Shown piece after piece: positions 52,620 through 62,050 of a DNA stretch of 64,000 bases. The stretch comes from Gammaproteobacteria bacterium. Lineage in GTDB: Bacteria > Pseudomonadota > Gammaproteobacteria > JACKNK01. The notes under the pieces were generated by a model. That model was not told where the DNA came from. It did no database searches and saw only the letters and a list, made by a program, of their open reading frames with translations. Position 1 is the stretch's first letter; each line of letters opens with the position of its first letter. A program made the translations under genes and the position numbers. The stretch spans positions 212,616 to 276,615 of the forward strand of contig JACKNK010000006.1 of the NCBI GenBank assembly GCA_024234955.1, in the 5' to 3' direction.

Positions 52620-53480
52620 TCAGACAGCTGCGGCGCCCGCGACGATTTCGCTGAGTTCCTGCGTGATCGCAGCTTGGCGAGCCTTGTTATAGGCGAGGTT
52701 TAGCTCGTCGATCAGGCTGCCTGCATTGTCGGTCGCGCTCTTCATCGCGATCATGCGTGCGGCCTGCTCGCAGGCAATATTCTCGACCAGCCCCTGATAA
52801 ACCAGTGACTCGATATACCGTTGTAACAGGCCATCCAGCACGTCCTTCGCATCCGGCTCGTAGATGTAATCCCAGTGATGGGATTGTTCTTCGAGCTCTT
52901 CGGACTCGACCGGGAGGAGCTGCTCCACTCTCGGGCTCTGGGTCATCGTGTTCACAAAATCGTTGAACACCAGGAACAACCGATCAATGCGACCTTCGTC
53001 ATATGCTTGCAACATGACGTTGACCGGCCCAATCACGTCTTCGACACCAGGCGCATCGCCAAGGTGTTCCGCCTGGGCGGTAATGTTCGCACCCAGACGG
53101 CGGAAGAATGCAGAACCTTTGGTGCCCACGGTCACCAGATCAATCGCTGCGCCCTTGTCGGACCACGCCTTCATGTCTTTGACGACAGTCTTGAACACGT
53201 TGACGTTCAGCGGACCGCAAAGTCCACGATCCGAGGTTACGACGATATAGCCGACCCGTTTGGCGTCACGAGGATCGAGATAGCCGTGACGGTACTCAGG
53301 ATGCGCGTGCGCCAGATGGGAAATGACCTGACGCATCTTTTCCCCGTAGGGACGAGCCGCCTTCATCCGATCCTGAGCCTTGCGCATCTTCGATGCGGCA
53401 ACCATCTCCATCGCGCTGGTGATCTTGCGCGTGTTTTGGATGCTCTTGATCTGCGTGCGGATTTCTTTGGCGTTAGCCAT
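52620..53480 (-). CDS. atpG: ATP synthase F1 gamma subunit
   Basis: A 286-residue rotor-shaft protein. It has the N-terminal helix EIRTQIKSIQNTRKITSAMEMVAASKMRKAQ, the conserved VTSDRGLCGPLNVN, and the C-terminal helix ARMIAMKSATDNAGSLIDELNLAYNKARQAAITQEL. It transmits Fo rotation to the alpha/beta hexamer. 52 bp separate it from atpD. Confidence 0.97.
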   Translation of the reverse strand: MANAKEIRTQIKSIQNTRKITSAMEMVAASKMRKAQDRMKAARPYGEKMRQVISHLAHAHPEYRHGYLDPRDAKRVGYIVVTSDRGLCGPLNVNVFKTVVKDMKAWSDKGAAIDLVTVGTKGSAFFRRLGANITAQAEHLGDAPGVEDVIGPVNVMLQAYDEGRIDRLFLVFNDFVNTMTQSPRVEQLLPVESEELEEQSHHWDYIYEPDAKDVLDGLLQRYIESLVYQGLVENIACEQAARMIAMKSATDNAGSLIDELNLAYNKARQAAITQELSEIVAGAAAV

Positions 53481-53531
53481 ATCGCTTCAATGCTCCCCTG
53501 ATAGGCCCTTGAGTGTGATTACCCGGACTTA

Positions 53532-55073
53532 CTACCAGCTGTGGTTCTTCTTGAAGTTATCCAACGCGGCTTTGAGCTTGTTGTTTACGTCGTCGCTCGC
53601 GCTCGGTTCGGCGTTGATGCCGTCGAGGAGATCCTTATGCTCGCTGTTCATATACGAAAGCAAGGCGGACTCGAAGTCGACAACCTTGTTCTTCTCAACG
53701 TCATCGAGGTAGCCATTGTTGGCGGCATACAGAGAGGTCGCCATTTCCGCCACGGAAAGCGGCGAGTACTGCGCCTGCTTCATCAGCTCGGTGACGCGCT
53801 GACCGCGCTCCAGCTGCTTGCGGGTTGCATCGTCGAGATCGGAGGCGAACTGAGCGAATGCCGCCAACTCGCGATACTGCGCCAGCGCGAGACGCACACC
53901 ACCGCCGAATTTCTTCATGATATTGGTCTGCGCGGCGCCGCCGACGCGCGACACCGACAGGCCCGCGTTGATAGCCGGGCGGATGTTGGCGTTGAACAGA
54001 TCGGTCTCAAGGAAGATCTGACCATCGGTGATGGAAATAACGTTGGTCGGAACGAACGCGGAGACGTCACCCGCCTGGGTCTCGATGACCGGCAGTGCCG
54101 TCAATGAACCCGTCTTGCCTTTTACCTTGCCGTTGGTCATGCGTTCGACGTAGTCCGCGTTGACGCGGGACGAACGTTCCAGCAAACGGGAATGGAGATA
54201 GAACACGTCGCCCGGATAGGCTTCACGACCCGGAGGACGGCGCAGCAGCAGGGAAACCTGACGGTAGGCCCAGGCCTGCTTGGTGAGATCGTCATAGATG
54301 ATCAGGGCGTCTTCACCCTTGTCGCGGAAGTACTCACCCATCGCACAACCCGCGTACGGGGCGATGTACTGCATCGCTGCGGAATCGGATGCACCGGCGG
54401 CGACCACGATGGTGTGCTCCATGGCGCCGTGCTCCTGGAGCTTGCGCACCACACCGGCGATCGACGAAGACTTCTGTCCGATCGCGACGTAAATGCACTT
54501 AATACCGGTGCCTTTCTGGTTGATGATCGCGTCGATCGCGATCGCGGTCTTACCGGTCTGGCGGTCGCCAATGATCAACTCGCGCTGGCCGCGACCGATC
54601 GGCACCATGGCGTCGATGGCCTTCAAACCCGTCTGCACAGGCTCATCGACCGACTTGCGATCAATGACGCCCGGGGCGATCTTTTCGATCGGTGACGATT
54701 CCGTCGCGTTCAGATCGCCCTTGCCGTCAATCGGGTTACCAAGGGAGTCAACGACACGACCGAGTAGGGCGTCGCCAACTGGGACTTCAAGGATGCGCCC
54801 GGTACATTTGACCGTATCGCCTTCGGTGATTCCTTCGTAATCGCCAAGAATAACGGCACCAACCGAGTCACGCTCCAGGTTGAGCGCCATGCCGTAGACA
54901 CCACCCGGGAACTCGATCATCTCACTGGCCATGACATCGCTTAGGCCATGGACGCGTGCGATACCGTCGGTGAGGCTGACGACCGTGCCCTCGGTACGGG
55001 CTTCAGCGCCCATATCAAAGTTTTCGATCTTTTTCTTGATGAGATCACTGATCTCTGCGGGACTGAGTTGCAT
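53532..55073 (-). CDS. atpA: ATP synthase F1 alpha subunit
   Basis: The 513-residue subunit has the non-catalytic nucleotide site P-loop IIGDRQTGKTAIAIDAI. Other landmarks are AIGQKSSSIAGVVRKL, ALIIYDDLTKQAWAYRQ and VNADYVERMTNGKVKGKTGSLTALPVIE. Sequence is full length and closely follows gammaproteobacterial AtpA. It sits between atpH (62 bp) and atpG (51 bp). Confidence 0.98.
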   Translation of the reverse strand: MQLSPAEISDLIKKKIENFDMGAEARTEGTVVSLTDGIARVHGLSDVMASEMIEFPGGVYGMALNLERDSVGAVILGDYEGITEGDTVKCTGRILEVPVGDALLGRVVDSLGNPIDGKGDLNATESSPIEKIAPGVIDRKSVDEPVQTGLKAIDAMVPIGRGQRELIIGDRQTGKTAIAIDAIINQKGTGIKCIYVAIGQKSSSIAGVVRKLQEHGAMEHTIVVAAGASDSAAMQYIAPYAGCAMGEYFRDKGEDALIIYDDLTKQAWAYRQVSLLLRRPPGREAYPGDVFYLHSRLLERSSRVNADYVERMTNGKVKGKTGSLTALPVIETQAGDVSAFVPTNVISITDGQIFLETDLFNANIRPAINAGLSVSRVGGAAQTNIMKKFGGGVRLALAQYRELAAFAQFASDLDDATRKQLERGQRVTELMKQAQYSPLSVAEMATSLYAANNGYLDDVEKNKVVDFESALLSYMNSEHKDLLDGINAEPSASDDVNNKLKAALDNFKKNHSW

Positions 55074-55135
55074 GGTCTAACCCCTTGAACCTTCTCGAAT
55101 TCGGCGCCGTCGGGCTGTATTTCTGGGGATGGGCA

Positions 55136-55672
55136 TCAGCCCATCAGTTCCTGCGTCAGCGCCTGTAGGCGGCCACGCGCGGAAATGTCTATTACGTGGT
55201 CGCCAGCCTTGATGATGACACCGGCCAGCAAATCGCGATCAATCTGGGAATGGACAATCACGTCACGCTTGAAACGCTCGCGCATCGCATCCTCGATGAC
55301 CTTCTGATGTTTCGCGTTGAGCTTGTAGGCGGAGATGACTTCAACCTCGACGCGATCTTCGGCTTCCGCCTTAAGGCGGTCGAACTGCGCAGCCACCTCC
55401 GGCAACGCCGAAAGGCGGCGATACTGAGCCATCGCACGGACCAGATTGCCCGCCGTGTCGGTGAGGCGACCACCGGCCACATCGATGACCAGCGCCATCC
55501 GCTGATCTTCGGTGACCTTCGGGTTGCCGAGTACCGCCTGCATGTCTGCATCACGAATCACGTCAGCAAGGAAGTGCAGCATCTCGGACCAAAGGTCGAG
55601 CTTGCCTTCTTCACTTGCCTGCGCGAATGCCGCTGCAGCGTAGGGGCGGGCGACGGTGTTCAAATCATCCAT
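55136..55672 (-). CDS. atpH: ATP synthase F1 delta subunit
   Basis: A 178-residue protein with the OSCP/delta pattern TVARPYAAAAFAQASEEGKLDLWSEML in the N-terminal helical domain. The C-terminal VEVISAYKLNAKHQKVIEDAMRERF and DRDLLAGVIIKAGDHVIDIS follow. It joins the peripheral stalk to the F1 head. 9 bp downstream of atpF. Confidence 0.96.
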   Translation of the reverse strand: MDDLNTVARPYAAAAFAQASEEGKLDLWSEMLHFLADVIRDADMQAVLGNPKVTEDQRMALVIDVAGGRLTDTAGNLVRAMAQYRRLSALPEVAAQFDRLKAEAEDRVEVEVISAYKLNAKHQKVIEDAMRERFKRDVIVHSQIDRDLLAGVIIKAGDHVIDISARGRLQALTQELMG

Positions 55673-55681
55673 TGCGCGGCC

Positions 55682-56152
55682 TTAGAGCTGGGCGCTCATC
55701 TTGGTCAGGTAGTCGTTGTGTTCGGTCGCGTTAATCTCACGCCCCAACACCTTTTCAGCACCAGCCAGCGCAAGCGAAACCACCTGAGCACGCAATTCTT
55801 CTCGTGCCTGGTTGCGCTCCTTATCGATCTCGGCGCGGGCCGCAACGACGATACGCTCACCTTCAGTGCGGGCATCGCCTTTGGACTCTTCCACGATCTC
55901 GTTGGCGCGCTTGTTGGCATTGGCAATGATTTCGGCGGCTTCGCGCTTGGCCTCCACCAACAGATCCTTGGCGCGTTTTTCCGCCAATTCCTGTTCGTGC
56001 TTACCCCGATCAGCGGCAGCCAGACCGTCGGCGATCTTGGCCTTGCGCTCTTCCAATGCCTGCATGATCGGCGGCCACACGAATTTCATGCAGAACCACA
56101 CGAACAAGAAGAACGAAATCGTCTGGCCAAACAAGGTCAGATTGATGTTCAT
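55682..56152 (-). CDS. atpF: ATP synthase Fo subunit b
   Basis: A 156-residue peripheral-stalk protein. It has an N-terminal membrane helix (INLTLFGQTISFFLFVWFCMKFVWPP) and then a long charged helix/coiled coil (EERKAKIADGLAAADRGKHEQELAEKRAKDLL). It dimerises and holds F1 static. It lies 59 bp after atpE. Confidence 0.97.
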   Translation of the reverse strand: MNINLTLFGQTISFFLFVWFCMKFVWPPIMQALEERKAKIADGLAAADRGKHEQELAEKRAKDLLVEAKREAAEIIANANKRANEIVEESKGDARTEGERIVVAARAEIDKERNQAREELRAQVVSLALAGAEKVLGREINATEHNDYLTKMSAQL

Positions 56153-56211
56153 ACCGGAACCTCGGTTGTCTTGTTAACGCACGTCGGATTGTTGCGAATG
56201 AACGGCAACGA

Positions 56212-56442
56212 TCAGGCGACGGCGAACAGGACGTACATCGCGATACCGACAGCGATCATCGGCACGGCGTCGGTCAGACCCATGACGATGAAGAACTGGG
56301 TACGCAACATCGGGATGAGTTCCGGCTGACGCGCGGCACCTTCCAGGAAGCGGCCACCCAGGACGCCGATGCCGACAGCGGCTCCAAGCGCACCCAAGCC
56401 CATCATGATGGCGCCAGCGATATACAACAGTGCAGATTCCAT
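56212..56442 (-). CDS. atpE: ATP synthase Fo subunit c
   Basis: This 76-residue proteolipid has two membrane helices joined by the polar loop GAARQPE. The essential carboxylate is Asp58 in GLTDAVPMIAVG. No Na+-binding Gln/Thr pattern is seen, so H+ coupling is expected. It is the ring-forming rotor subunit. 40 bp separate it from atpB. Confidence 0.98.
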   Translation of the reverse strand: MESALLYIAGAIMMGLGALGAAVGIGVLGGRFLEGAARQPELIPMLRTQFFIVMGLTDAVPMIAVGIAMYVLFAVA

Positions 56443-56482
56443 GGTCGGTCTCCCGTACTCTGATTTGGAATGGAAAAAGAGA

Positions 56483-57316
56483 TTAGTGGTGGTCTTCGAC
56501 GTGATGCGCCATGTCCAGGTAGACGATGGTCAGGGTCATGAAGATAAACGCCTGCAGCAACACGATCAGGATGTGGAAGATGGCCCAGGGTAGGGACAGC
56601 GTCCACTGCGCATACCAAGGCAACAGCGCGATCAGGATGAAAATCATCTCGCCTGCATACATGTTGCCGAACAGTCGCAGTGCCAGCGAAACCGGCTTGG
56701 ACAGGAGGTTGACACCTTCCAGAAACAGGTTGAACGGCATCCCCCACTTACCGAAGGGGTGCAGTGTCAGTTCGCCGATGAAACCGCCGAAGCCCTTCAT
56801 CTTTACGCTGTAGAACAGCACCAGGAAGAACACAGACAAGGCCATCGCGAAGGTCACGTTGGGGTCCGTGCTGGGAACGATTTTCAAGTGACCGACCCCG
56901 AGCTGGCCAGCCACGAAAGGGAGGTAGTCGACAGGCACCAAGTCCATGGTATTCATCAACGCGATCCAGACAAAAATAGTCAATGCCAGAGGTGCTACCA
57001 AGGGATTCTTTCCGGAGAAAGACCCCCTGACACTGTCATCTATGAATTCAACCACCCACTCGACGAAATTCTGGAGGCCACCCGGGACATCAGCCGTTGC
57101 GCTCTTCGCCACCTTGCGGAAGAGCCACATGAACAATAGACCGAGGCCGATGGCGAATGCCATTGAATCCAGATTGATGGACCAGAATCCCATTTCGGCG
57201 AGGTCTTCCGCATTGTGCGCAAGTCCCCATGAACCATCGGCATGCTGGCCGTAGGTCAGATTCTGGAGGTGGTGCCGGATGTACTCGGATGAGGTAAGCG
57301 TTTCGCCGTCAGACAT
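56483..57316 (-). CDS. atpB: ATP synthase Fo subunit a
   Basis: A 277-residue polytopic protein. It contains the conserved LLSKPVSLALRLFGNMYAGEMIFILIALL region with the essential Arg of the proton path. LVAPLALTIFVWIALMNTMDLVPVDYLP and the C-terminal LQAFIFMTLTIVYLDMA complete the family signature. It forms the half-channels next to the c-ring. 7 bp after atpI. Confidence 0.97.
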   Translation of the reverse strand: MSDGETLTSSEYIRHHLQNLTYGQHADGSWGLAHNAEDLAEMGFWSINLDSMAFAIGLGLLFMWLFRKVAKSATADVPGGLQNFVEWVVEFIDDSVRGSFSGKNPLVAPLALTIFVWIALMNTMDLVPVDYLPFVAGQLGVGHLKIVPSTDPNVTFAMALSVFFLVLFYSVKMKGFGGFIGELTLHPFGKWGMPFNLFLEGVNLLSKPVSLALRLFGNMYAGEMIFILIALLPWYAQWTLSLPWAIFHILIVLLQAFIFMTLTIVYLDMAHHVEDHH

Positions 57317-57323
57317 GGTCAGG

Positions 57324-57731
57324 TCAGGTGCGGTTCGTTTTTCCGAAAATCATGAGTGCGACCTGACCGCCTACAAAGGCCACGATCAGCGCCAATTGCG
57401 CATCGCGATCGTGTTGCCAGATCATCATTCCGAGCGCCAAAAACACGACGACCGAAACGAAGCGTTCGATAACCCCGATATACATGGAGCGCACCTCTTG
57501 AGCGGGTGACGGCTGCAACATGCTCGCGGTCTTTATTATTCGTCGCGCGATCAACATACCGTTGATCAGCGCGACGCCGCTACCAAACAAGGCAGCGACA
57601 GCTTGGTCAATACTTTTGGTCAGGAACCATCCGGCCAGAACGACTCCGATCAGGGCCTGAGCCAGCATAATCCTTCGCATCGCGTCAGGCTTTATCAACC
57701 ATCGCAGGACGACAATTCCGTGCCGAGACAT
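57324..57731 (-). CDS. atpI: ATP synthase protein I
   Basis: A small membrane protein with about four helices, at the expected first place of the atp operon (7 bp before atpB). The longest frame starts at 57746, but that ATG overlaps the -10 hexamer of the likely operon promoter. The next ATG, 57731, gives 135 residues and is used here; ATG 57680 (MRRIMLAQ) is also possible. None has a Shine-Dalgarno sequence. If the promoter is right, 57731 would be almost leaderless. AtpI assists c-ring assembly or Mg/Ca transport. Confidence 0.85.
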   Translation of the reverse strand: MSRHGIVVLRWLIKPDAMRRIMLAQALIGVVLAGWFLTKSIDQAVAALFGSGVALINGMLIARRIIKTASMLQPSPAQEVRSMYIGVIERFVSVVVFLALGMMIWQHDRDAQLALIVAFVGGQVALMIFGKTNRT

Positions 57732-57744
57732 ACAGGGCGCGCGC

Positions 57745-57773
57745 ATTGTAAGCGGGGGTCCCTATAGGGTCAA
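57745..57773 (-). promoter_or_regulatory. Sigma-70 promoter of the atp operon
   Basis: On the minus strand, TTGACC (57773-57768), exactly 17 bp, then TACAAT (57750-57745): five of six matches in each hexamer. The predicted start is near 57738, about 7 nt upstream of ATG 57731. The -35/spacer also contains the short dyad CCCTATAGGG. Confidence 0.75.
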
Positions 57774-57791
57774 TCAATAGGGGAATATTTC

Positions 57792-58664
57792 TCATTTGAG
57801 GTGATCGAGGATGCCATCCAATTCATCCAAAGAGTTGTAACGAATCACGACCTGGCCTTTTCCCGTGTTTTTGTGCTGGATATGAATACGGGCACCAATG
57901 CGGTCCGCAAGCTCCTTTTCCAGGCGCGTAATATTGGGATCGCGTGTCGGGGTCGGCTTACCGGTCGGATTCAGCATCCGCCGCACCAAGGCTTCGGTCT
58001 CCCGAACCGACAACGCTTTGCGTATCGTCTCATTGGCGGCCGCGATCTGCTTTTCACCATCCAGGGCGAGCAATGCCCGGGCGTGGCCCATTTCCAGCGC
58101 GCCAAGTTCCAGGTGGTGGCGAACTTCCGGGTGAAGCTGAAGCAGGCGCAACAAATTTGACACCGCAGCACGGGAACGACCAACCGCGTCGCCAACCTGC
58201 TGGTGTGTCAAGCCGAATTCGTCCAGCAATCGGTTCAACGCGACCGCTTCTTCGATCGGGTTGAGATCTTCGCGCTGGATGTTTTCGATCAGCGCCATCG
58301 CGATTGCGGCCTGATCCGGGACATCACGGATCACGGCAGGGACTTCATGCAAGCCTGCCAATTGGGTCGCACGCCAGCGTCGCTCACCCGCAATGATCTC
58401 GTATTTTCCGCCGTCAACAGGTCGAACCACGATCGGTTGGACAACGCCTTGCGCACGAATGGAAGATGCCAGTTCCTGCAGGCTCTCCGGGTTCATATCC
58501 TGACGAGGTTGATATTTCCCGGGCTGAATCAGGTCAACGGCGAGCGCCTTCAATGTCTCAGTGTCAGACCCCGTCGGGGCAGACGACGTGGTCTGACGGC
58601 GACCGGCGGCCGCACCCAACAGTGCATCCAGGCCACGTCCGAGTTTCTTGTTTGCGCTCATCAA
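57792..58664 (-). CDS. parB: Chromosome-partitioning protein ParB
   Basis: The 290-residue protein has KKLGRGLDALLG at the N-terminus. The ParB/Srx CTPase region follows (about 40-130, with LIQPGKYQPRQDMNPESLQELASSI and EIIAGERRWRATQLAG). The helix-turn-helix is at about 140-190 (LTHQQVGDAVGRSRAAVSNLLRLLQL), and a C-terminal dimerisation domain ends the protein. It binds parS and spreads by CTP-driven clamping. It is 15 bp downstream of parA. No consensus parS was found by eye in this window. Confidence 0.96.
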   Translation of the reverse strand: MMSANKKLGRGLDALLGAAAGRRQTTSSAPTGSDTETLKALAVDLIQPGKYQPRQDMNPESLQELASSIRAQGVVQPIVVRPVDGGKYEIIAGERRWRATQLAGLHEVPAVIRDVPDQAAIAMALIENIQREDLNPIEEAVALNRLLDEFGLTHQQVGDAVGRSRAAVSNLLRLLQLHPEVRHHLELGALEMGHARALLALDGEKQIAAANETIRKALSVRETEALVRRMLNPTGKPTPTRDPNITRLEKELADRIGARIHIQHKNTGKGQVVIRYNSLDELDGILDHLK

Positions 58665-58679
58665 TCAAACACCCGTGGT

Positions 58680-59459
58680 TTATGCGACCTGTCGCTGTTG
58701 CTCGCGGCGCAACATTTCGTCGGCGAGGATTTCATACGCTTTAGCGCCTCGCGAAAGGCGATCGTACTGCAGCACCGGCAATCCATGACTGGGTGCTTCG
58801 GCGAGGCGGACGTTACGAGGAACCACGGTCCGGTACACCTTATCGCCGAAATGCAGAATCAGCTGTGCGGATACTTCATTGGACAGATTGTTGCGTGGGT
58901 CGAACATCGTCCTTAGCAAGCCTTCAACCTTCAGCGCCGGGTTCACCGTGTCGGCAATCTGTTCGATGGTGTCGAGCAAAGCCGAAAGCCCCTCGAGCGC
59001 GTAGTACTCACATTGCATCGGTATGAGCACAGATTGGGCTGCGACCAGCGCGTTGATGGTCAACATGTTCAACGCCGGCGGGCAATCGATGATTACGTAG
59101 TCGTAGCTTCCGACGACGCCATTCAAGGCATCGCGTAAGGCCTGCTGTCCGTTCTTACCGTTCAACAGGGCCACTTCTGCCGCAGTGAGATCGCTGTTGG
59201 ACGGCAACAGATGAAAATTTGAGGTCGATACCTCCACCACCGTGTCCGCGACCGTCGCTTCACCCAACAGGACGTCGCAGGTGGTGTGTGCCTGATCGTG
59301 CTTATCGATACCGCAGCCCATCGTGGCGTTGCCCTGCGGATCGATGTCGATCAACAGGACACGTCGCTCGGCGGCAGCGAGCGAGGCACACAAATTAACG
59401 CTGGTGGTGGTCTTGCCGACGCCACCCTTCTGGTTCGTGACGGCGATGATGCGGCTCAT
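58680..59459 (-). CDS. parA: Chromosome-partitioning ATPase ParA
   Basis: A 259-residue deviant-Walker ATPase: RIIAVTNQKGGVGKTTTSVNL (signature Lys), VLLIDIDPQGNATMGCGI and DYVIIDCPPALNMLTINAL. It lacks the N-terminal HTH of plasmid type Ia ParA, so it is chromosomal. It partners with ParB, encoded next. Confidence 0.97.
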   Translation of the reverse strand: MSRIIAVTNQKGGVGKTTTSVNLCASLAAAERRVLLIDIDPQGNATMGCGIDKHDQAHTTCDVLLGEATVADTVVEVSTSNFHLLPSNSDLTAAEVALLNGKNGQQALRDALNGVVGSYDYVIIDCPPALNMLTINALVAAQSVLIPMQCEYYALEGLSALLDTIEQIADTVNPALKVEGLLRTMFDPRNNLSNEVSAQLILHFGDKVYRTVVPRNVRLAEAPSHGLPVLQYDRLSRGAKAYEILADEMLRREQQRQVA

Positions 59460-59504
59460 GTCAGGCTCCTGGCAGCCAATGCGACGGGACGCGGAACGCC
59501 GCGC

Positions 59505-60140
59505 TCAGGACGCGGGGCGGGTGAGTATAACCGCATGGCGTTCCCCGTTGCGGCCCGGATAGTCGAGTTGTCTGCACACCAACCGCCAGTCAGCGGCTAG
59601 CGGGCTGATCTCAGCGTCGTGCAACTGCCCTTTCATTGCGATCAGGACGCCATCTTCTGCCAATAAACGGGCGCCGGCGGCGACAAAATCCGGTAACGAT
59701 GAGAACGCCCGGCTGGCCACATTGGTAAACAGGGTGTCGGGTTGAAAACGTTCTATCCGCGTTTGCACCACGCTTACGTTCTGCAACCCGAGGTCAATGA
59801 CTGACTGGGTCATGAATCGGGTGCGCTTTGCGCTGGTATCCACCAAGGTAAAACGCTGATCAGGCAGGGCAATGGCCAACGGAATTCCGGGAAGGCCAGC
59901 GCCACTGCCAATATCCAGGACATTACCGGGCTGCACCAGCGACGCGATCGACAAACTGTCCACCAAATGGCGATCCAGTATTTCCGCCGCCTTGTCCACC
60001 GCTGTCAGGTTGTATACCCGGTTCCATTTAATGATGAGATCGCGATAGTCCAGCAACCGTCGTATTGCTGCATCCGACAGAGCGATTCCCAGGAAGTCGG
60101 CCGCCGCAGCCAGTCGGCCTCGCTCGTCCCCGCTGATCAT
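59505..60140 (-). CDS. rsmG: 16S rRNA m7G527 methyltransferase
   Basis: The 211-residue SAM enzyme (GidB) has WNRVYNLTAVDKAAEILDRHLVDSL and VLDIGSGAGLPGIPLAIALP (SAM motif I). ALPDQRFTLVDTSAKRTRFM and VASRAFSSLPDFV follow. It overlaps the mnmG stop by 4 bp, the usual gidA-gidB coupling, and precedes parA by 45 bp. Loss of RsmG is a known route to low-level streptomycin resistance; the gene here is intact. Confidence 0.96.
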   Translation of the reverse strand: MISGDERGRLAAAADFLGIALSDAAIRRLLDYRDLIIKWNRVYNLTAVDKAAEILDRHLVDSLSIASLVQPGNVLDIGSGAGLPGIPLAIALPDQRFTLVDTSAKRTRFMTQSVIDLGLQNVSVVQTRIERFQPDTLFTNVASRAFSSLPDFVAAGARLLAEDGVLIAMKGQLHDAEISPLAADWRLVCRQLDYPGRNGERHAVILTRPAS

Positions 60141-62038
60141 GCCGGGCGGCGCAAAGCCGGATTCGCGCCTTTTCTGCGCTTCAGGTAAACCAGCAACAGT
60201 GAAATTGCCGCCGGGGTCACGCCTTGCACGCGGGAAGCCTGACCGACATTCGCCGGTTTCAGGCGCTGCAGCTTTTCCCGTACCTCTGAAGACAGCCCGA
60301 TGACCGATGCATAATCGAAATCTTCCGGAATCACCGCTTCATGCTGGCTGCGGTGGCGATCAATTTCATCCTGCTGACGGCCGATGTATCCGGCATATTT
60401 GGCATCGATTTCGACTTGTTGGCGCACCTGAGGATCAGTCACCGCAGGCCCACAGCCCGGTAATTGGGTCAGCGATTCGTACTCAACCTGAGGCCGACGG
60501 AGTAGGTCCGCAAGATAGTATTCCCGATTCAACGGGCCCCCGAATACAGCGGCCTGCTGTGCTGCGGAGATCGCATCCGGGCGCAGCAAGGTCTCAGCCA
60601 TTCGCTGCTTTTCGCGCTCGATCGCTTCACGTTTGATCTCAAAACGCCGCCAGCGTTCATCGTCGATCAAACCCAGTTCGCGCGCGACGGGGAGTAAACG
60701 CAAGTCGGCGTTGTCCTCGCGCAGCAGCAAGCGATGCTCCGCGCGGCTGGTGAACATCCGGTACGGCTCACTGGTACCTTGAGTAATCAAATCATCCACC
60801 AACACGCCGAGGTACGCTTGATCGCGCGCCGGGCACCAGGGCGCTGCATCACGCACCTGGCGAGCGGCATTGATACCCGCGAGTAAACCTTGGGCAGCGG
60901 CTTCCTCGTAACCGGTGGTGCCGTTTATCTGACCCGCGAAATACAAGCCGGACAGGTGCTTATTTTCGAGATTGGGTTTCAAGTCCCGGGGGTCGAAGAA
61001 ATCGTATTCGATCGCATAGCCCGGACGGGTAATGTGGGCATTCTCAAAGCCTTCGATGGAGCGCACCAGTTGCACCTGGACGTCGTAGGGCAGACTGGTC
61101 GAAATGCCATTCGGATAGAGCTCGTTGCTCTCCAGTCCCTCCGGTTCGACGAATATCTGATGCGAATCCTTGTCCGCAAATCGTACGATCTTGTCTTCTA
61201 TGGATGGACAATAGCGTGGGCCAACGCCTTCGATGACCCCGGTATACATCGGCGATCGATCCATTCCGCTGCGAATGAAATCGTGGGTGGCAAGGTTGGT
61301 CCGGGTGATATGACAGAGCACCTGCCGGGGATGCGCGTCCGCCCGGCCTTCGAACGCGAACACCGGCACCGGACTGTCGCCCGGCTGGGGCTGCATACGG
61401 GTGAAATCGACGCTGCGCTTGTCAATACGTGGCGGTGTGCCGGTCTTCAGCCGTTCAACGTGCAAGGGCAGTTCACGCAACCGATCGGCCAATGCATTGG
61501 AAGGCGGGTCCCCGGCACGCCCACCCTGATAATTGTTCAGGCCGATATGAATCCGACCACCCAGGAAAGTACCCACCGTCAGCACGATCGCCTCGGCGCG
61601 AAACGCCAGACCCATCTGCGTGACCACCCCGACAACCCGGCCATGCTCTACGATCAGATCGTCGGCGGCCTGCTGGAATAGTTCGAGATTCGGCTGGGAT
61701 TCCAACCCCTTGCGGACCGCCTGCTTGTAAAGCTGGCGGTCGGCCTGCGCACGGGTTGCCCTGACTGCAGGCCCCTTGCGCGCATTGAGGATGCGGAAAT
61801 GAATTCCCGCCAGATCGGCGGCGTGTGCCATGAGTCCACCCATGGCGTCGATTTCCTTGACCAGGTGGCCCTTGCCGATTCCGCCGATTGCGGGATTGCA
61901 ACTCATCTGTCCCAGGGTCTCGATGTTCTGGGTCAGTAAGAGCGTACGCACCCCGCTCCGCGCTGCCGCCAGGGCCGCTTCTGTACCGGCGTGACCGCCG
62001 CCGATGACAATGACATCGTAACGCTGGTTGCTGCTCAT
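60137..62038 (-). CDS. mnmG: tRNA uridine 5-carboxymethylaminomethyl modification enzyme MnmG
   Basis: A 633-residue FAD enzyme (GidA). The dinucleotide site is YDVIVIGGGHAGTEAALAAAR. It has SCNPAIGGIGKGHLVKEIDA, the catalytic Cys region YCPSIEDKIVRF and the C-terminal helical MnmE-binding domain. With MnmE it modifies U34 of certain tRNAs. Full length; 12 bp after mnmE. Confidence 0.98.
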   Translation of the reverse strand: MSSNQRYDVIVIGGGHAGTEAALAAARSGVRTLLLTQNIETLGQMSCNPAIGGIGKGHLVKEIDAMGGLMAHAADLAGIHFRILNARKGPAVRATRAQADRQLYKQAVRKGLESQPNLELFQQAADDLIVEHGRVVGVVTQMGLAFRAEAIVLTVGTFLGGRIHIGLNNYQGGRAGDPPSNALADRLRELPLHVERLKTGTPPRIDKRSVDFTRMQPQPGDSPVPVFAFEGRADAHPRQVLCHITRTNLATHDFIRSGMDRSPMYTGVIEGVGPRYCPSIEDKIVRFADKDSHQIFVEPEGLESNELYPNGISTSLPYDVQVQLVRSIEGFENAHITRPGYAIEYDFFDPRDLKPNLENKHLSGLYFAGQINGTTGYEEAAAQGLLAGINAARQVRDAAPWCPARDQAYLGVLVDDLITQGTSEPYRMFTSRAEHRLLLREDNADLRLLPVARELGLIDDERWRRFEIKREAIEREKQRMAETLLRPDAISAAQQAAVFGGPLNREYYLADLLRRPQVEYESLTQLPGCGPAVTDPQVRQQVEIDAKYAGYIGRQQDEIDRHRSQHEAVIPEDFDYASVIGLSSEVREKLQRLKPANVGQASRVQGVTPAAISLLLVYLKRRKGANPALRRPA

Positions 62039-62050
62039 GGGCTTTAACGG

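Noticed and set aside
55196..56329. Open frame of 377 codons on the plus strand
   Set aside because: It is antisense to atpH, atpF and part of atpE, all of which are unmistakable.
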